From Nocardia sp. BSTN01 (GTDB taxonomy: Bacteria > Actinomycetota > Actinomycetes > Mycobacteriales > Mycobacteriaceae), in the NCBI RefSeq assembly GCF_015354405.1, contig NZ_JADKYP010000041.1:1-64000 (forward strand): a DNA stretch of 64,000 nucleotides, read 5' to 3'. A program made the translations under genes and the position numbers. This document shows positions 1 through 8,096 of this stretch, piece after piece (position 1 is the first letter of the stretch; each line of letters begins with the position of its first letter). The notes under the pieces were generated by a model. That model was given only the letters and a program-made list of their open reading frames with translations. It had not been told where the DNA came from and made no database searches.

Positions 1-573
1 CGAGATCTTGATATCGCCGAAGCCGTGCTCCTCGAACAGGCTCGCCTCCCACAGCGCCGACTCCACCAGCGCCTCGGGGGTGGCCTTGCCGTACTTCTCG
101 AGCATGCGCTTGTCCAGGGAGCCGGCGTTCACGCCGATCCGGATCGGGATCCCGGCCGCACCGGCGGCCTTGGCGACCTCCTTGACCCGGCCGTCGAACT
201 CCTTGATGTTGCCCGGATTCACGCGCACGGCGGCACAGCCGGCATCGATCGCGGCGAAGATGTAGCGCGGCTGGAAGTGGATGTCCGCGATCACCGGGAT
301 CTGCGACTTCTTCGCGATCATCGGCAGCGCGTCGGCATCCTCCTGCCGCGGGCAGGCCACGCGCACGATGTCACAGCCCGATGCGGTCAACTCCGCGATC
401 TGCTGCAGCGTGGCGTTCACGTCGTGGGTCTTGGTCGTGGTCATCGACTGGACGGAGATGGGGTGATCACTGCCCACTCCCACCGTGCCCACCATCAGCT
501 GGCGCGTCTTACGCCGCGGTGCGAGGACCGCCGCCGGTGCGGCCGGCATCCCCAGGGTGATGGCTGTGCTCAC
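1..573 (-). CDS. ispG: IspG, HMBPP synthase (housekeeping copy, 3' end outside window)
   Basis: 4-Hydroxy-3-methylbut-2-enyl diphosphate synthase of the MEP isoprenoid pathway, a 4Fe-4S enzyme. Reading leftwards from a GTG at 573 gives an open frame to the window edge. It contains the family signatures [31 protein letters not shown] and [10 protein letters not shown]. Only the N-terminal ~190 residues are present; the C-terminal cysteines that bind the cluster lie outside. This copy belongs to the conserved ispG-rip1-dxr core group, although nfi, a small gene and a P-type ATPase on the opposite strand separate it from rip1. A second, divergent ispG sits in the hopanoid operon at 22780-23907. 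The start is inferred from the family N-terminus. Confidence 0.93.
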   Translation of the reverse strand, partial: MSTAITLGMPAAPAAVLAPRRKTRQLMVGTVGVGSDHPISVQSMTTTKTHDVNATLQQIAELTASGCDIVRVACPRQEDADALPMIAKKSQIPVIADIHFQPRYIFAAIDAGCAAVRVNPGNIKEFDGRVKEVAKAAGAAGIPIRIGVNAGSLDKRMLEKYGKATPEALVESALWEASLFEEHGFGDIKIS

Positions 574-903
574 GTTCGGCTGCCTACTTTCGTCTGCGTC
601 TGGTGCACCCGTTCGCTGCCGAGTCTAGTGCGGGCGGTATGGGCGCGGCCTGTGAGAGCACCGACACCCCGGCCGGTGACCGGTGCGCGCGGGGCCCTCC
701 ACCGCCGGGAACGACTGTGACCAGGACCGCACCGCTGCCCGGCCGGGCTGCCCGCAGCCCTTCGGGATGCCCGGTCATCCGGGATTTTCCGCTCGGATAC
801 CGATGTGGTTACCGTGGACCAGCCGAAGGCCGGCGCCCACCGTCGCGTTCAGGAGGATTCACCGGATGTACATCCCACGACCACGTGTCGGGCGGCGCTG
901 ACC
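574..903. other. Intergenic region between ispG and nfi
   Basis: About 330 bases between two divergent genes. It must hold the ispG promoter and probably that of nfi. I see no convincing gene apart from the 11-codon leader described at 866-901, and no clear operator. Confidence 0.5.
866..901 (+). CDS. Possible 11-residue leader ORF ahead of nfi
   Basis: A strong Shine-Dalgarno sequence, AGGAGG at 851-856, lies 9 bases before an ATG at 866. That ATG opens an 11-codon frame (MYIPRPRVGRR) ending with TGA at 899-901, two bases before the GTG at 904 that I take as the nfi start. nfi itself has no good ribosome-binding site, so this short frame could load ribosomes for coupled re-initiation. It is not in frame with nfi. 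Whether the peptide is made or matters is unknown; it may only be a translation lead-in. Confidence 0.35.
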   Translation: MYIPRPRVGRR

Positions 904-1587
904 GTGCGCCTGGCGATGACTCCGGAACTGCCCGCCGACCCGGAAGCGGCTGCGGCACTGCAGCAACGATTGCGCGATTCGGTGCTCACCCACGACCCGC
1001 GGCCGCCGCGATATCGCACCGTCGCGGGCCTGGATTCGGCCTACGACGAGTCCGGCGCGGTCGTCGCCGCCGTCGTAGTCCTCGACATCGACACGATGGA
1101 GACCGTCGACACCGCCGTCGCCCGCGGCACGACGCGGTTCCCGTACGTCCCCGGCCTGCTCGCGTTCCGGGAGCTGCCGACCACCCTGGCCGCGCTGGAG
1201 CGCCTCGGCACAACGCCCGATCTGCTGGTGTGCGACGGCCAGGGCATCGCCCACCCGCGGCGCTTCGGGCTGGCATGCCACCTGGGCGTGCTGACCGGGC
1301 TGCCGTCGATCGGCGTCGCCAAGACGGTGTGGGGTGACTGCGACGAGCCCGACGCCGCCCGTGGTTCGGTCGCCGACATCACCGTGGACGGCGAGGTGGT
1401 CGGGCGGGCGCTGCGCACCCAGCCCGGAATCAAACCGGTGTACGTGTCGGTGGGCCATCGCATCTCCCTCGACACCGCCTGCGACCGGGTTCTCGCGCTG
1501 GCGCCGAGGTACCGCCAGCCCGAAACCACCCGTCGCGCCGATCATCTGTGCCGGGCGCTGCTGCGCGACACCGTCGCTCACGGCTAG
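904..1587 (+). CDS. nfi: Endonuclease V (deoxyinosine 3' endonuclease)
   Basis: Repair nuclease that cuts the second phosphodiester bond 3' of deoxyinosine in DNA. The 227-residue product matches the Nfi family along its whole length. Visible signatures are the Asp-containing AGLDSAYD strand, FPYVPGLLAFRE (the PYIP wedge that senses the lesion), VCDGQGIAHPRRFGLACHLG (metal-binding Asp and DNA-binding His), IGVAKTVWG and VGHRISLDTA. In-frame GTG and ATG codons at 805, 904 and 916 are all possible starts. I chose 904 because it follows the leader-ORF stop and begins just ahead of the conserved domain. The gene stands alone on the plus strand, divergent from ispG. Confidence 0.9.
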   Translation: MRLAMTPELPADPEAAAALQQRLRDSVLTHDPRPPRYRTVAGLDSAYDESGAVVAAVVVLDIDTMETVDTAVARGTTRFPYVPGLLAFRELPTTLAALERLGTTPDLLVCDGQGIAHPRRFGLACHLGVLTGLPSIGVAKTVWGDCDEPDAARGSVADITVDGEVVGRALRTQPGIKPVYVSVGHRISLDTACDRVLALAPRYRQPETTRRADHLCRALLRDTVAHG

Positions 1588-2092
1588 CGCGAATCCGGAG
1601 ACCGGCGCCGTGCGGCAGCATCGAAACAATCTCGGAGACGAGCTTCGGCAATCTCATCGCTAATGAGAGTTCTCGACGTGCTCATCGGCGAGATCCGCGG
1701 AGCGTCAACGCCACTCGAGGCGACGGGCGATCATCGTTCGGGAGGCGCCGGAGTCGAATGCCACCTCGTTCCGAATACTCGTTGTCGAATTACCGTAGCG
1801 ATCAACTCGATCGATTTGTTTATCTGTCCCTCGAACATAATCGAAGCAGCTGGAAACCGAAAAGCCATTCGCCCTATCTCCGTGCGATTCGACTCCTTTC
1901 CTCCGATCCGCGACGCCGCCGGAGGCCCACTGCCGCCACCGCTTCCCGCGCTGAATATCGCAGATCAAGCGGTGTAACAGCAGAGCGGATGCCGGCGGCG
2001 GACAGGACGAAACACGAAAAGGCAAGCCGCGGTCGAAATTCGCGTCCAATTCGTGCCTTGACGAGTTTCGTCGCCGGGCAGACGATGGACCG
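1588..2092. other. Long intergenic region, locally AT-richer
   Basis: About 505 bases without a credible gene. The middle (about 1740-1900) and the last 100 bases are visibly less GC-rich than the surroundings, consistent with promoter DNA for the small gene and ATPase that follow. I looked for a dormancy-type (DosR) palindrome of the GGGACT/AGTCCC kind and did not find one. Confidence 0.4.
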
Positions 2093-2353
2093 ATGACCGG
2101 CGATGAGGAATTGATTCAGGTCGAACAAGTCATCGAGCGGCTGATCGCCAGCCACCCGTCCGTCCCGCCCGGGGACATAGAACTCATCGTGCGCGGCATC
2201 CACAAGCGGTTCTCCGATGCGCGAGTACACGACTTCGTCCCCCTTCTGGTCGAGAAGGCGGCGCGGCAAGCGATCAGCATCCGGCCGGCCGGAACAGCGG
2301 CGCCGTCGCCTCGCATCCGTCCGCGCGGCACCCACCCGGTGACGGTCATCTGA
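2093..2353 (+). CDS. Small three-helix-bundle domain protein
   Basis: An 86-residue acidic-then-basic protein. Residues 1-65 match the pattern of the small actinobacterial three-helix-bundle dimerization proteins: an amphipathic helix (EELIQVEQVIERLIASHP), a P-x-D/E turn, a second helix (IELIVRGIHKRFSDA) and a third (DFVPLLVEKAARQAI). The last 20 residues are Pro/Arg-rich and probably unstructured. The ATG at 2093 follows a weak ribosome-binding site. It ends 32 bases before the P-type ATPase and is probably co-transcribed with it. Similar small proteins often sit beside stress or transporter genes in mycobacteria, but the function is not known to me. The domain name is family recall, not a search result. 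Confidence 0.7.
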   Translation: MTGDEELIQVEQVIERLIASHPSVPPGDIELIVRGIHKRFSDARVHDFVPLLVEKAARQAISIRPAGTAAPSPRIRPRGTHPVTVI

Positions 2354-2385
2354 GGAGGATCGCGCCGAGGGAAAGGACGAGCGTT

Positions 2386-5181
2386 ATGGCGGCCACACAA
2401 GCGGTGCCCCAGAGTTCGTCGGCGGGTCCGCCGGCTCCCGCCCCGGCCGATTGGCACGCCCGCGACGCCGACGCCGTGGTGGCGGCGCTGTCCTCGGACC
2501 GGCACGCCGGACTCACCTCCGCCTCGGCCGAGGAGCGGCGTCGACGCTACGGCCCCAACAAGATAGCCGCCGAACCCGCACCGGCGCCGTGGACCGTCGC
2601 GCTGCGCCAGCTCCGGGATCCGATGAACCTGATGTTGATCGCGGTGGTAGTGGTCAGCATCGTCATCGGCGAGATCCCGACCGCCGTCGTGGTCGCGGTG
2701 CTGGTCGTACTCAACGTCGTACTCGGCACGCGGCAGGAACTCGTGGCGCGCGCAAGCGTGGACGCCCTGGCGAAGATGCAGTCGCCGCAGGCGCGGGTGC
2801 TGCGCGACGGAGTGCTGATCCAGCTCGACGCGCTCGAGCTGGTACCCGGCGATATCGTCCAACTCGAAGCCGGCGATATCGTCCCCGCCGACGGCCGGCT
2901 CGTCACCTCCGCGACCCTGGAAACCCAGGAGGCGGCGCTCACCGGTGAAAGCGCCCCCGTCGCCAAGGATCCCGGCACCCTCGCCGCCGCGGACGTGCCG
3001 CTCGGCGACCGCGGCGACATGGTCTATCAGAACACCTCGATCACCCGGGGAACCGCCACCATCGTGGTCACCGAAACCGGGATGAACACCGAGATGGGCC
3101 GGATCGCGTCCATGCTCTCCGCGGTCGCCCCGTCGAGGTCACCACTGCAGCGCGAGCTGGATTCACTGACGAAACTGCTCGGTGTGATCGCGTGGACGGC
3201 GGTCGCGATCATCGTGGTGATCGGCGCACTGCGCGGCCAGGATGTGACAGCGGTACTGCTGCTGGGCATTTCGATGGGCGTCTCCGCGATTCCCACCGGT
3301 CTGCCGACCTTCGTCCAGGCGATGCTGGCCTACGGCGCCCGCCGCCTCGCCGACGCCAGGGCCGTGGTCAAGAACCTCACCGATGTCGAGACGCTCGGCG
3401 CGACCAGCGCCATCAACTCGGACAAGACCGGCACCCTGACCATGAACCAGATGACGGTGCGCTCGCTGTTCTTCCACTGCCGGTGGTACGGCGTGACCGG
3501 AGAGGGCTACAGCAAGAACGGAATCGTCACCGAGGCCGCCGGTGCGGGCACCCCGGATTTCACCCTGCTCGCCTACGGGCTGTGCCTGGACAGCGATGCC
3601 ACCGTGTCCGACACCGGGGAGGTGGTCGGCGATCCGACCGAGGCCGCGCTGGTGGTTCTGGCGGCCAAACTCGGCATCGACGCTCCGCTCACCCGCCGCG
3701 ACTGTCCGCGCGTCGCCGCAGTGCCCTTCGACTCGGCCTACAAATTCATGGCGACCTTCCACCATCTGCGCGTCGACGAGGGGACTCGATTCGTCGAATT
3801 GGTCAAGGGCGCACCCGATATGGTCCTGGCCCGCTGCGCGAGCGCCTACCGCCCGGACCGCACCGAGGTGCCGATCGACGAGGCACGCGCCGAGATCACC
3901 GCGGCGATGCGCACCATGTCGGAGCAGGGACTACGCGTCCTGGCCTTCGCTGCCCGGATCCTCGACGGCCGGGAGGACGCCACGCGGACCGACCCCATGT
4001 CGATGGTCGAGAATCTCACCTTCGTCGGCATGGCGGGCATCATCGACCCGCTGCGACCCGAGGCGGTCGAATCGGTGCGCATCGCCCACGAGGCGGGCAT
4101 CGACGTCCGCATGATCACCGGTGACCACGCGATCACCGCCGCCGCGATCGGAGCCGAACTCGGGCTGGGGCCGGGGGCGGTCGGCGGCGCGGAACTGCAA
4201 GCCATGACCGACGAGCAACTGGCCGAGGCGCTGCCGAATCTGCATGTGTTCGGCCGGGTGACGCCGCAGGACAAGTTGCGGCTGGCCGGCGTGATGCAAC
4301 GGAGCGGCGCGGTGGTGGCGATGACCGGTGACGCGGTCAACGACGCCGCCGCGTTGAAGAAGGCCGATATCGGCGTCGCGATGGGTTCGGGCAGCGAGGT
4401 CACCAAACAGGCGGCCGAGATGGTGCTCACCGACGACAACTTCGGGACGCTGATCACCGCGATTCGCCTGGGCCGCAGCATCTACGACAAGATCGTGTCC
4501 TATATCCGGTACCAGATGTCGAAACTGTTCTCCCTGGTACTGCTGTTCCTCGTGGCCAGTATCTTCGACATCAACCACGGCGTCGCGCTGACCCCGCTGA
4601 TGGTGCTGTTCCAGCACTTCTTCATCACACTGTTCCCGGTCGCGGTCATCATGACCGATCCCCCGCCACCGAATCTGATGAACAAACCGCCCCGCGATCC
4701 GGCGATGCCGATCGCCAACCGGACCGCGTTCACGCAGTGGCTGATCTACGGGGTGCTGCAGTTCGCGGTCGCCCTCGCCGCCATGCTGCTGGCTCCCGGC
4801 GAGATGGACACGGACACCGCCTCGGTGCCGATGACGACGACCTTCGTGGTGTTGTCGCTGGGGTCGGTCCTCGCCGGGCTGGCGATGCGCCGCGATCCCG
4901 AATCCGGTTTCACCGCACCGATTCTCGGCGCCCTGAAGATTCTGTCGATCCCGGTCGTGGTCACCGTCCTGGCCGTGCAGCTGGGCTTCCTGCAGGATCT
5001 GCTGATGACGACGACGCTGACGGGCGGGCAGTGGCTGGCCTGTCTGGGCTGGTCGCTGCTGATCCCGATCGCCGTCGAGGCGGAGAAGGCGCTGCGGCGC
5101 CGCCACATGCGCCGCAGCACACCGCCGGAGCCGTTGAACGCTGCGGTCGCGGTGGCGCCGCTGCGGGCCCGGGCCCACTGA
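2386..5181 (+). CDS. P-type cation-transporting ATPase (P2-like, CtpF-type)
   Basis: A 931-residue membrane ATPase with an N-terminal cation-ATPase domain (about 20-90), TM pairs at about 75-120 and 260-320, an actuator domain with TGES at 186-189, the phosphorylated Asp in DKTGT (D346), the nucleotide-binding domain, and a C-terminal group of about six TM helices (about 715-915). Two signature sites are atypical. The TM4 motif reads PTGLP (303-307) rather than the PEGLP of calcium/manganese pumps, so the metal-coordinating Glu is Thr. The hinge motif reads TGDAVND (647-653) rather than TGDGVND. The overall layout resembles mycobacterial CtpF and other P2 pumps, but the transported ion cannot be assigned. 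It follows the three-helix-bundle gene by 32 bases. Confidence 0.88.
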   Translation: MAATQAVPQSSSAGPPAPAPADWHARDADAVVAALSSDRHAGLTSASAEERRRRYGPNKIAAEPAPAPWTVALRQLRDPMNLMLIAVVVVSIVIGEIPTAVVVAVLVVLNVVLGTRQELVARASVDALAKMQSPQARVLRDGVLIQLDALELVPGDIVQLEAGDIVPADGRLVTSATLETQEAALTGESAPVAKDPGTLAAADVPLGDRGDMVYQNTSITRGTATIVVTETGMNTEMGRIASMLSAVAPSRSPLQRELDSLTKLLGVIAWTAVAIIVVIGALRGQDVTAVLLLGISMGVSAIPTGLPTFVQAMLAYGARRLADARAVVKNLTDVETLGATSAINSDKTGTLTMNQMTVRSLFFHCRWYGVTGEGYSKNGIVTEAAGAGTPDFTLLAYGLCLDSDATVSDTGEVVGDPTEAALVVLAAKLGIDAPLTRRDCPRVAAVPFDSAYKFMATFHHLRVDEGTRFVELVKGAPDMVLARCASAYRPDRTEVPIDEARAEITAAMRTMSEQGLRVLAFAARILDGREDATRTDPMSMVENLTFVGMAGIIDPLRPEAVESVRIAHEAGIDVRMITGDHAITAAAIGAELGLGPGAVGGAELQAMTDEQLAEALPNLHVFGRVTPQDKLRLAGVMQRSGAVVAMTGDAVNDAAALKKADIGVAMGSGSEVTKQAAEMVLTDDNFGTLITAIRLGRSIYDKIVSYIRYQMSKLFSLVLLFLVASIFDINHGVALTPLMVLFQHFFITLFPVAVIMTDPPPPNLMNKPPRDPAMPIANRTAFTQWLIYGVLQFAVALAAMLLAPGEMDTDTASVPMTTTFVVLSLGSVLAGLAMRRDPESGFTAPILGALKILSIPVVVTVLAVQLGFLQDLLMTTTLTGGQWLACLGWSLLIPIAVEAEKALRRRHMRRSTPPEPLNAAVAVAPLRARAH

Positions 5182-5208
5182 GGCCGGACCGCGCACACGC
5201 CGAATCCA

Positions 5209-6432
5209 CTACGGGAACAGTTTGATCGGGTTCACGATGTCGGCGACCAGGGTGAGGATCATGTACGCACCGCCGATCACCACCACGATGTAGGTGGCGG
5301 GCAGCAGTTTCATGTAGTCGACCGGAGCGCCGTTGGGCAGGCCCTTGCGGTTGCGCCACATGTTGCGCAGCTTCTCGAAGATCACCACCGCGATATGGCC
5401 GCCGTCCAGCGGTAGCAGCGGCAGCAGGTTGAACGCGCCGAGGAAGAAGTTCAGGCTGGCTAGTACCAGCACGAACATATTCCAGTATCCGTGCTCGGCC
5501 GTCTCACCGCCGATCTTGCTGGCGCCGTAGACACTGACCGGAGTGTCGGCATCGCGCTGGCCGCCGGTCACGGCGTGCCAGAGGCTGACGACTTTGCTCG
5601 GCATCTGCGCGAGCGAAGCGAAGGTGCGGCCGAACATGTCCCCGGTGAAGGCCGCGGACGCCGGAACCGCCGCGACCAGGTTGTATTTCACCGGGCTGTA
5701 CACATCCTGTGCCACACCGACTTTGCTCACGTACACCGGCGTGGTGACTCGCTCGGAACTGTCCGTGGACTTCAGCGGATAGGTGGCCACCCGCTCCGGG
5801 GTCACCGGAATCTGCAGCGTCCGATCGTCGCGCTTCACCGTGTAGACGACCGGGCCGTTCGCCTTCTCGGTGATCGAGCGGAAGTCGTCCCAGGTCTTGA
5901 CGGGCTTGCCGTCGATCGCGGTCACCAGGTCGCCGCGCTGCAATCCGGCGCGTTCGGCCGGGCCGGGACCGGTGCACTTCTGCGTCGACCCGTCGGGGTT
6001 CTGCGCGGGCACACAACCGGCCGGGTAGATCTGGGTGGCCGGCGGCGAATCCAGCCGCGGCAGCCCCCAGGCCACCGCGAGCAGCATGATCAGCAGGAAG
6101 CCCAGGATGAAGTTCATCGCGATGCCGCCGAACATCACCACCAGGCGCTTCCAGGTGGCCTGCCGGTACATCGCGCGATGCAGGTCCTCGGGGGGGACCT
6201 CGTCCAGCGCGGTCATGCCCGCGATATCGCAGAAACCGCCGAGCGGCAGCGCCTTGAGGCCGTATTCGGTCTCACCGCGGCGGAACGAGAACACCTTCGG
6301 CCCGAAGCCGACGAAGTAGCGGCGCACCTGCATGCCGGTGGCCTGCGCCGCCCACATGTGGCCACATTCGTGTAGCGCCACCGATACCGTGATGCCGAGG
6401 GCGAACAGCACGAATCCGATCGCGAAGCCCAT
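5209..6432 (-). CDS. rip1: Rip1/RseP site-2 intramembrane zinc metalloprotease
   Basis: A 407-residue membrane protease that cleaves transmembrane anti-sigma factors and other single-pass proteins within the bilayer. The zinc motif HECGH is in the first TM helix (about residues 21-25), the third metal ligand is in LLPLDGGH (about 335-342), and a PDZ domain lies between (about 150-230, around GLQRGDLVTAIDGKPV). C-terminal TM helices cover about 360-400. It lies 21 bases downstream of dxr on the same strand, the standard mycobacterial arrangement. It converges on the ATPase gene with a 27-base gap and no obvious terminator hairpin. Confidence 0.94.
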   Translation of the reverse strand: MGFAIGFVLFALGITVSVALHECGHMWAAQATGMQVRRYFVGFGPKVFSFRRGETEYGLKALPLGGFCDIAGMTALDEVPPEDLHRAMYRQATWKRLVVMFGGIAMNFILGFLLIMLLAVAWGLPRLDSPPATQIYPAGCVPAQNPDGSTQKCTGPGPAERAGLQRGDLVTAIDGKPVKTWDDFRSITEKANGPVVYTVKRDDRTLQIPVTPERVATYPLKSTDSSERVTTPVYVSKVGVAQDVYSPVKYNLVAAVPASAAFTGDMFGRTFASLAQMPSKVVSLWHAVTGGQRDADTPVSVYGASKIGGETAEHGYWNMFVLVLASLNFFLGAFNLLPLLPLDGGHIAVVIFEKLRNMWRNRKGLPNGAPVDYMKLLPATYIVVVIGGAYMILTLVADIVNPIKLFP

Positions 6433-6453
6433 GCGGTATGGAACCCTCCTGAA

Positions 6454-7608
6454 TCAGTTGCTCACGAGCGTGCGCGCACGCTGTCGCGCCCACGCATCCG
6501 CCGCGAGCACCTCGTCCAAGGTACTGGGTTCGGCGGCCCAGCGGTCGGCCGACTCGACCACCCGCGCGACCGTGCGCACGATATCCGGGAATCGGAGCAC
6601 ACCGTCGAGGAACGCCTGCACCGCGATCTCGTTGGCGGCGTTGTAGACCGCGGTGACGCTACCGCCGGCCTTACCCGCCGCGCGAGCCAGTTCGACCGCG
6701 GGGAAGACCCCGGTGTCGACAGGTTCGAATTCCCAGGTGAACGCCGTGCCGAAGTCGATCGGGGCGAGGGTGCCGGGGACCCGGTCCGGCCAGCCCAGCG
6801 CCAGCGCGATCGGCAGTTTCATATCCGGCAGGCTGGCCTGGGCGAGAGTGGAGCCGTCGGTGAAGGTCGCCATCGAGTGCACGATCGACTGTGGATGCAC
6901 CGTGACGTCGATCTTGTCGTAGTCGATGCCGAACAGCATGTGCGCCTCGATCAGTTCGAGGCCCTTGTTCACCAGCGTGGCCGAATTGAGGGTGTTCATC
7001 AGACCCATCGACCAGGTGGGATGGGCCTTGGCCTCCTCGGGGCGCACCGATTCCAGCATCTCGGCGGTCCAGCCGCGGAACGGGCCGCCGGAGGCGGTGA
7101 GCACCAGCCGCGCGACCTCGTCGGCGCGGCCGCCGCGCAGGCATTGCGCCATCGCGGAGTGTTCGGAGTCGACCGGGACGATCTGCCCGGGAGTGGCGGC
7201 CCGCGTCACCAGACTGCCGCCCGCGACCAGCGATTCCTTGTTGGCCAGTGCCAGGCGCCGCCCCGATTCCAGCGTCGCGAGCGTCGGCCGCAGCCCCAGC
7301 GCGCCGACCAGGGCGTTGAGCACCACGTCGGCGTCGGTGCGGCGTACGAGTTCGGTCACCGCGTCCGGACCGGCCAGGCCCACACCGAGTTTCGCGGCCG
7401 CGGCCGGATCCGCGACCGCCACGTTGTCGGTACCGGTGGCGCGGATCTGCTCGGCCAGCAGATCGGTATTGCCGCCGCGCGCGGCCAGGCCGACCACCTG
7501 GAATCGGTCCGGATTGGCGGCGACGACCTCCAATGCCTGGGTGCCGATGGAGCCGGTGCTGCCCAGCAGCAGAACTTTCACGATGTCGGACACGCACTCA
7601 TTGTCCAC
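6454..7608 (-). CDS. dxr: 1-deoxy-D-xylulose-5-phosphate reductoisomerase
   Basis: The second MEP-pathway enzyme, converting DXP to MEP with NADPH. The 384-residue protein has the nucleotide-binding GSTGSIGTQ at its N-terminus, [11 protein letters not shown], the metal/substrate segment PVDSEHSA, the flexible-loop region GPFRGW, and the C-terminal helical domain with [12 protein letters not shown]. The ATG at 7608 is used; a GTG five codons in (7593) is an alternative closer to the Rossmann strand. It is transcribed with rip1. This is the only dxr in the window, so the hopanoid operon's extra dxs and ispG must share it. Confidence 0.96.
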   Translation of the reverse strand: MDNECVSDIVKVLLLGSTGSIGTQALEVVAANPDRFQVVGLAARGGNTDLLAEQIRATGTDNVAVADPAAAAKLGVGLAGPDAVTELVRRTDADVVLNALVGALGLRPTLATLESGRRLALANKESLVAGGSLVTRAATPGQIVPVDSEHSAMAQCLRGGRADEVARLVLTASGGPFRGWTAEMLESVRPEEAKAHPTWSMGLMNTLNSATLVNKGLELIEAHMLFGIDYDKIDVTVHPQSIVHSMATFTDGSTLAQASLPDMKLPIALALGWPDRVPGTLAPIDFGTAFTWEFEPVDTGVFPAVELARAAGKAGGSVTAVYNAANEIAVQAFLDGVLRFPDIVRTVARVVESADRWAAEPSTLDEVLAADAWARQRARTLVSN

Positions 7609-7639
7609 GGTGAATCGCCGCGGACGTCACCCCGCTGGC

Positions 7640-7656
7640 TACGACGGCCGGTCGTA
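7640..7656. promoter_or_regulatory. Inverted repeat between dxr and the DUF2631 gene
   Basis: A perfect 6-bp inverted repeat, TACGAC-GGCCG-GTCGTA, lies in the short divergent intergenic region 32 bases upstream of dxr. It could be a regulator site; its GC-rich centre is itself near-palindromic. There is no direct evidence of function. Confidence 0.3.
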
Positions 7657-7755
7657 TGCAAACATATTCTCGACAGACACCTTCACGACCTGCGGACCTC
7701 ACGGCGTACTCCGCGCCCGCGAGCCGCAGCGCACACGGAAATGATGGGAGCGAAC

Positions 7756-8040
7756 GTGGCCGCCACGGAACTGGAACCCGCCAAGAGCGCCGGCGTCGTC
7801 ACCAAGGTCGATCCCGCCGAGGTTCCCTCCGCCGCCTGGGGCTGGAGTGGTGAATCGCGGCGCACCTTCCGTATCGCCGGATGGGTCGTCGTCGTGATCC
7901 TGCTGGCCATGCTGTTCGAGAACCAGCAGGGCCACACCTCCGGCACCGGCTACACCGGATACATCTTCCTGATCGGTTTCGCCGTCGCGCTGGCGGCCAT
8001 CCTGATCCGCGATTCGATCATTCAGCGCAAGCCGCGCTGA
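7756..8040 (+). CDS. Small membrane protein, DUF2631-like
   Basis: A 94-residue protein with a short acidic N-terminus, a conserved VPSAAWGWSGESRRTF segment, one TM helix (about 40-58), a Gly/Thr-rich loop, a second TM helix (about 67-85) and a basic tail (IQRKPR). The EVPSAAWGWS motif matches the small DUF2631 family encoded near dxr in mycobacteria. I chose the GTG at 7756 because GGGAG at 7745-7749 fits it as a ribosome-binding site and family members start just before xTELE. ATGs at 7741 and 7744 are alternatives. The function is unknown. It is divergent from dxr. Confidence 0.75.
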   Translation: MAATELEPAKSAGVVTKVDPAEVPSAAWGWSGESRRTFRIAGWVVVVILLAMLFENQQGHTSGTGYTGYIFLIGFAVALAAILIRDSIIQRKPR

Positions 8041-8069
8041 ATCCGCTTCGCGCACAGCCTGGTTCGACC

Positions 8070-8096
8070 GGCCGCTGAGGTTCTGCCTCAGCGGCC
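8070..8096. terminator. Bidirectional hairpin terminator
   Basis: A perfect 11-bp stem (GGCCGCTGAGG / CCTCAGCGGCC) with a 5-base loop sits between the convergent DUF2631 gene and LysR-like gene, overlapping the stop codon of the latter. There is no strong T-tract, as is usual for high-GC actinobacteria. Confidence 0.7.

Noticed and set aside
1-573. Two ispG genes in one window as an assembly duplication
   Set aside because: The sequences differ at many positions, and each copy sits in its own logical context (core block versus hopanoid operon).
1663-1977. Possible 104-codon gene in the intergenic region before the three-helix-bundle gene
   Set aside because: No ribosome-binding site, no recognisable motif and composition unlike its neighbours' coding sequence. 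Treated as non-coding.
1588-2092. DosR-type dormancy box ahead of the ATPase pair
   Set aside because: I looked for a GGGACT/AGTCCC-like palindrome because CtpF-type pumps can be dormancy-regulated, and found no acceptable match.
3931-5196. Long open frame on the minus strand across the P-type ATPase gene
   Set aside because: It is a GC-bias shadow. The translation is Arg/His/Gln-rich with no domain, and the plus strand encodes an unmistakable ATPase here.
6877-7740. Open plus-strand frame running over dxr and into the DUF2631 gene
   Set aside because: The part over dxr is non-protein-like and antisense to a well-conserved enzyme. Only the end (from about 7756) is a real gene.
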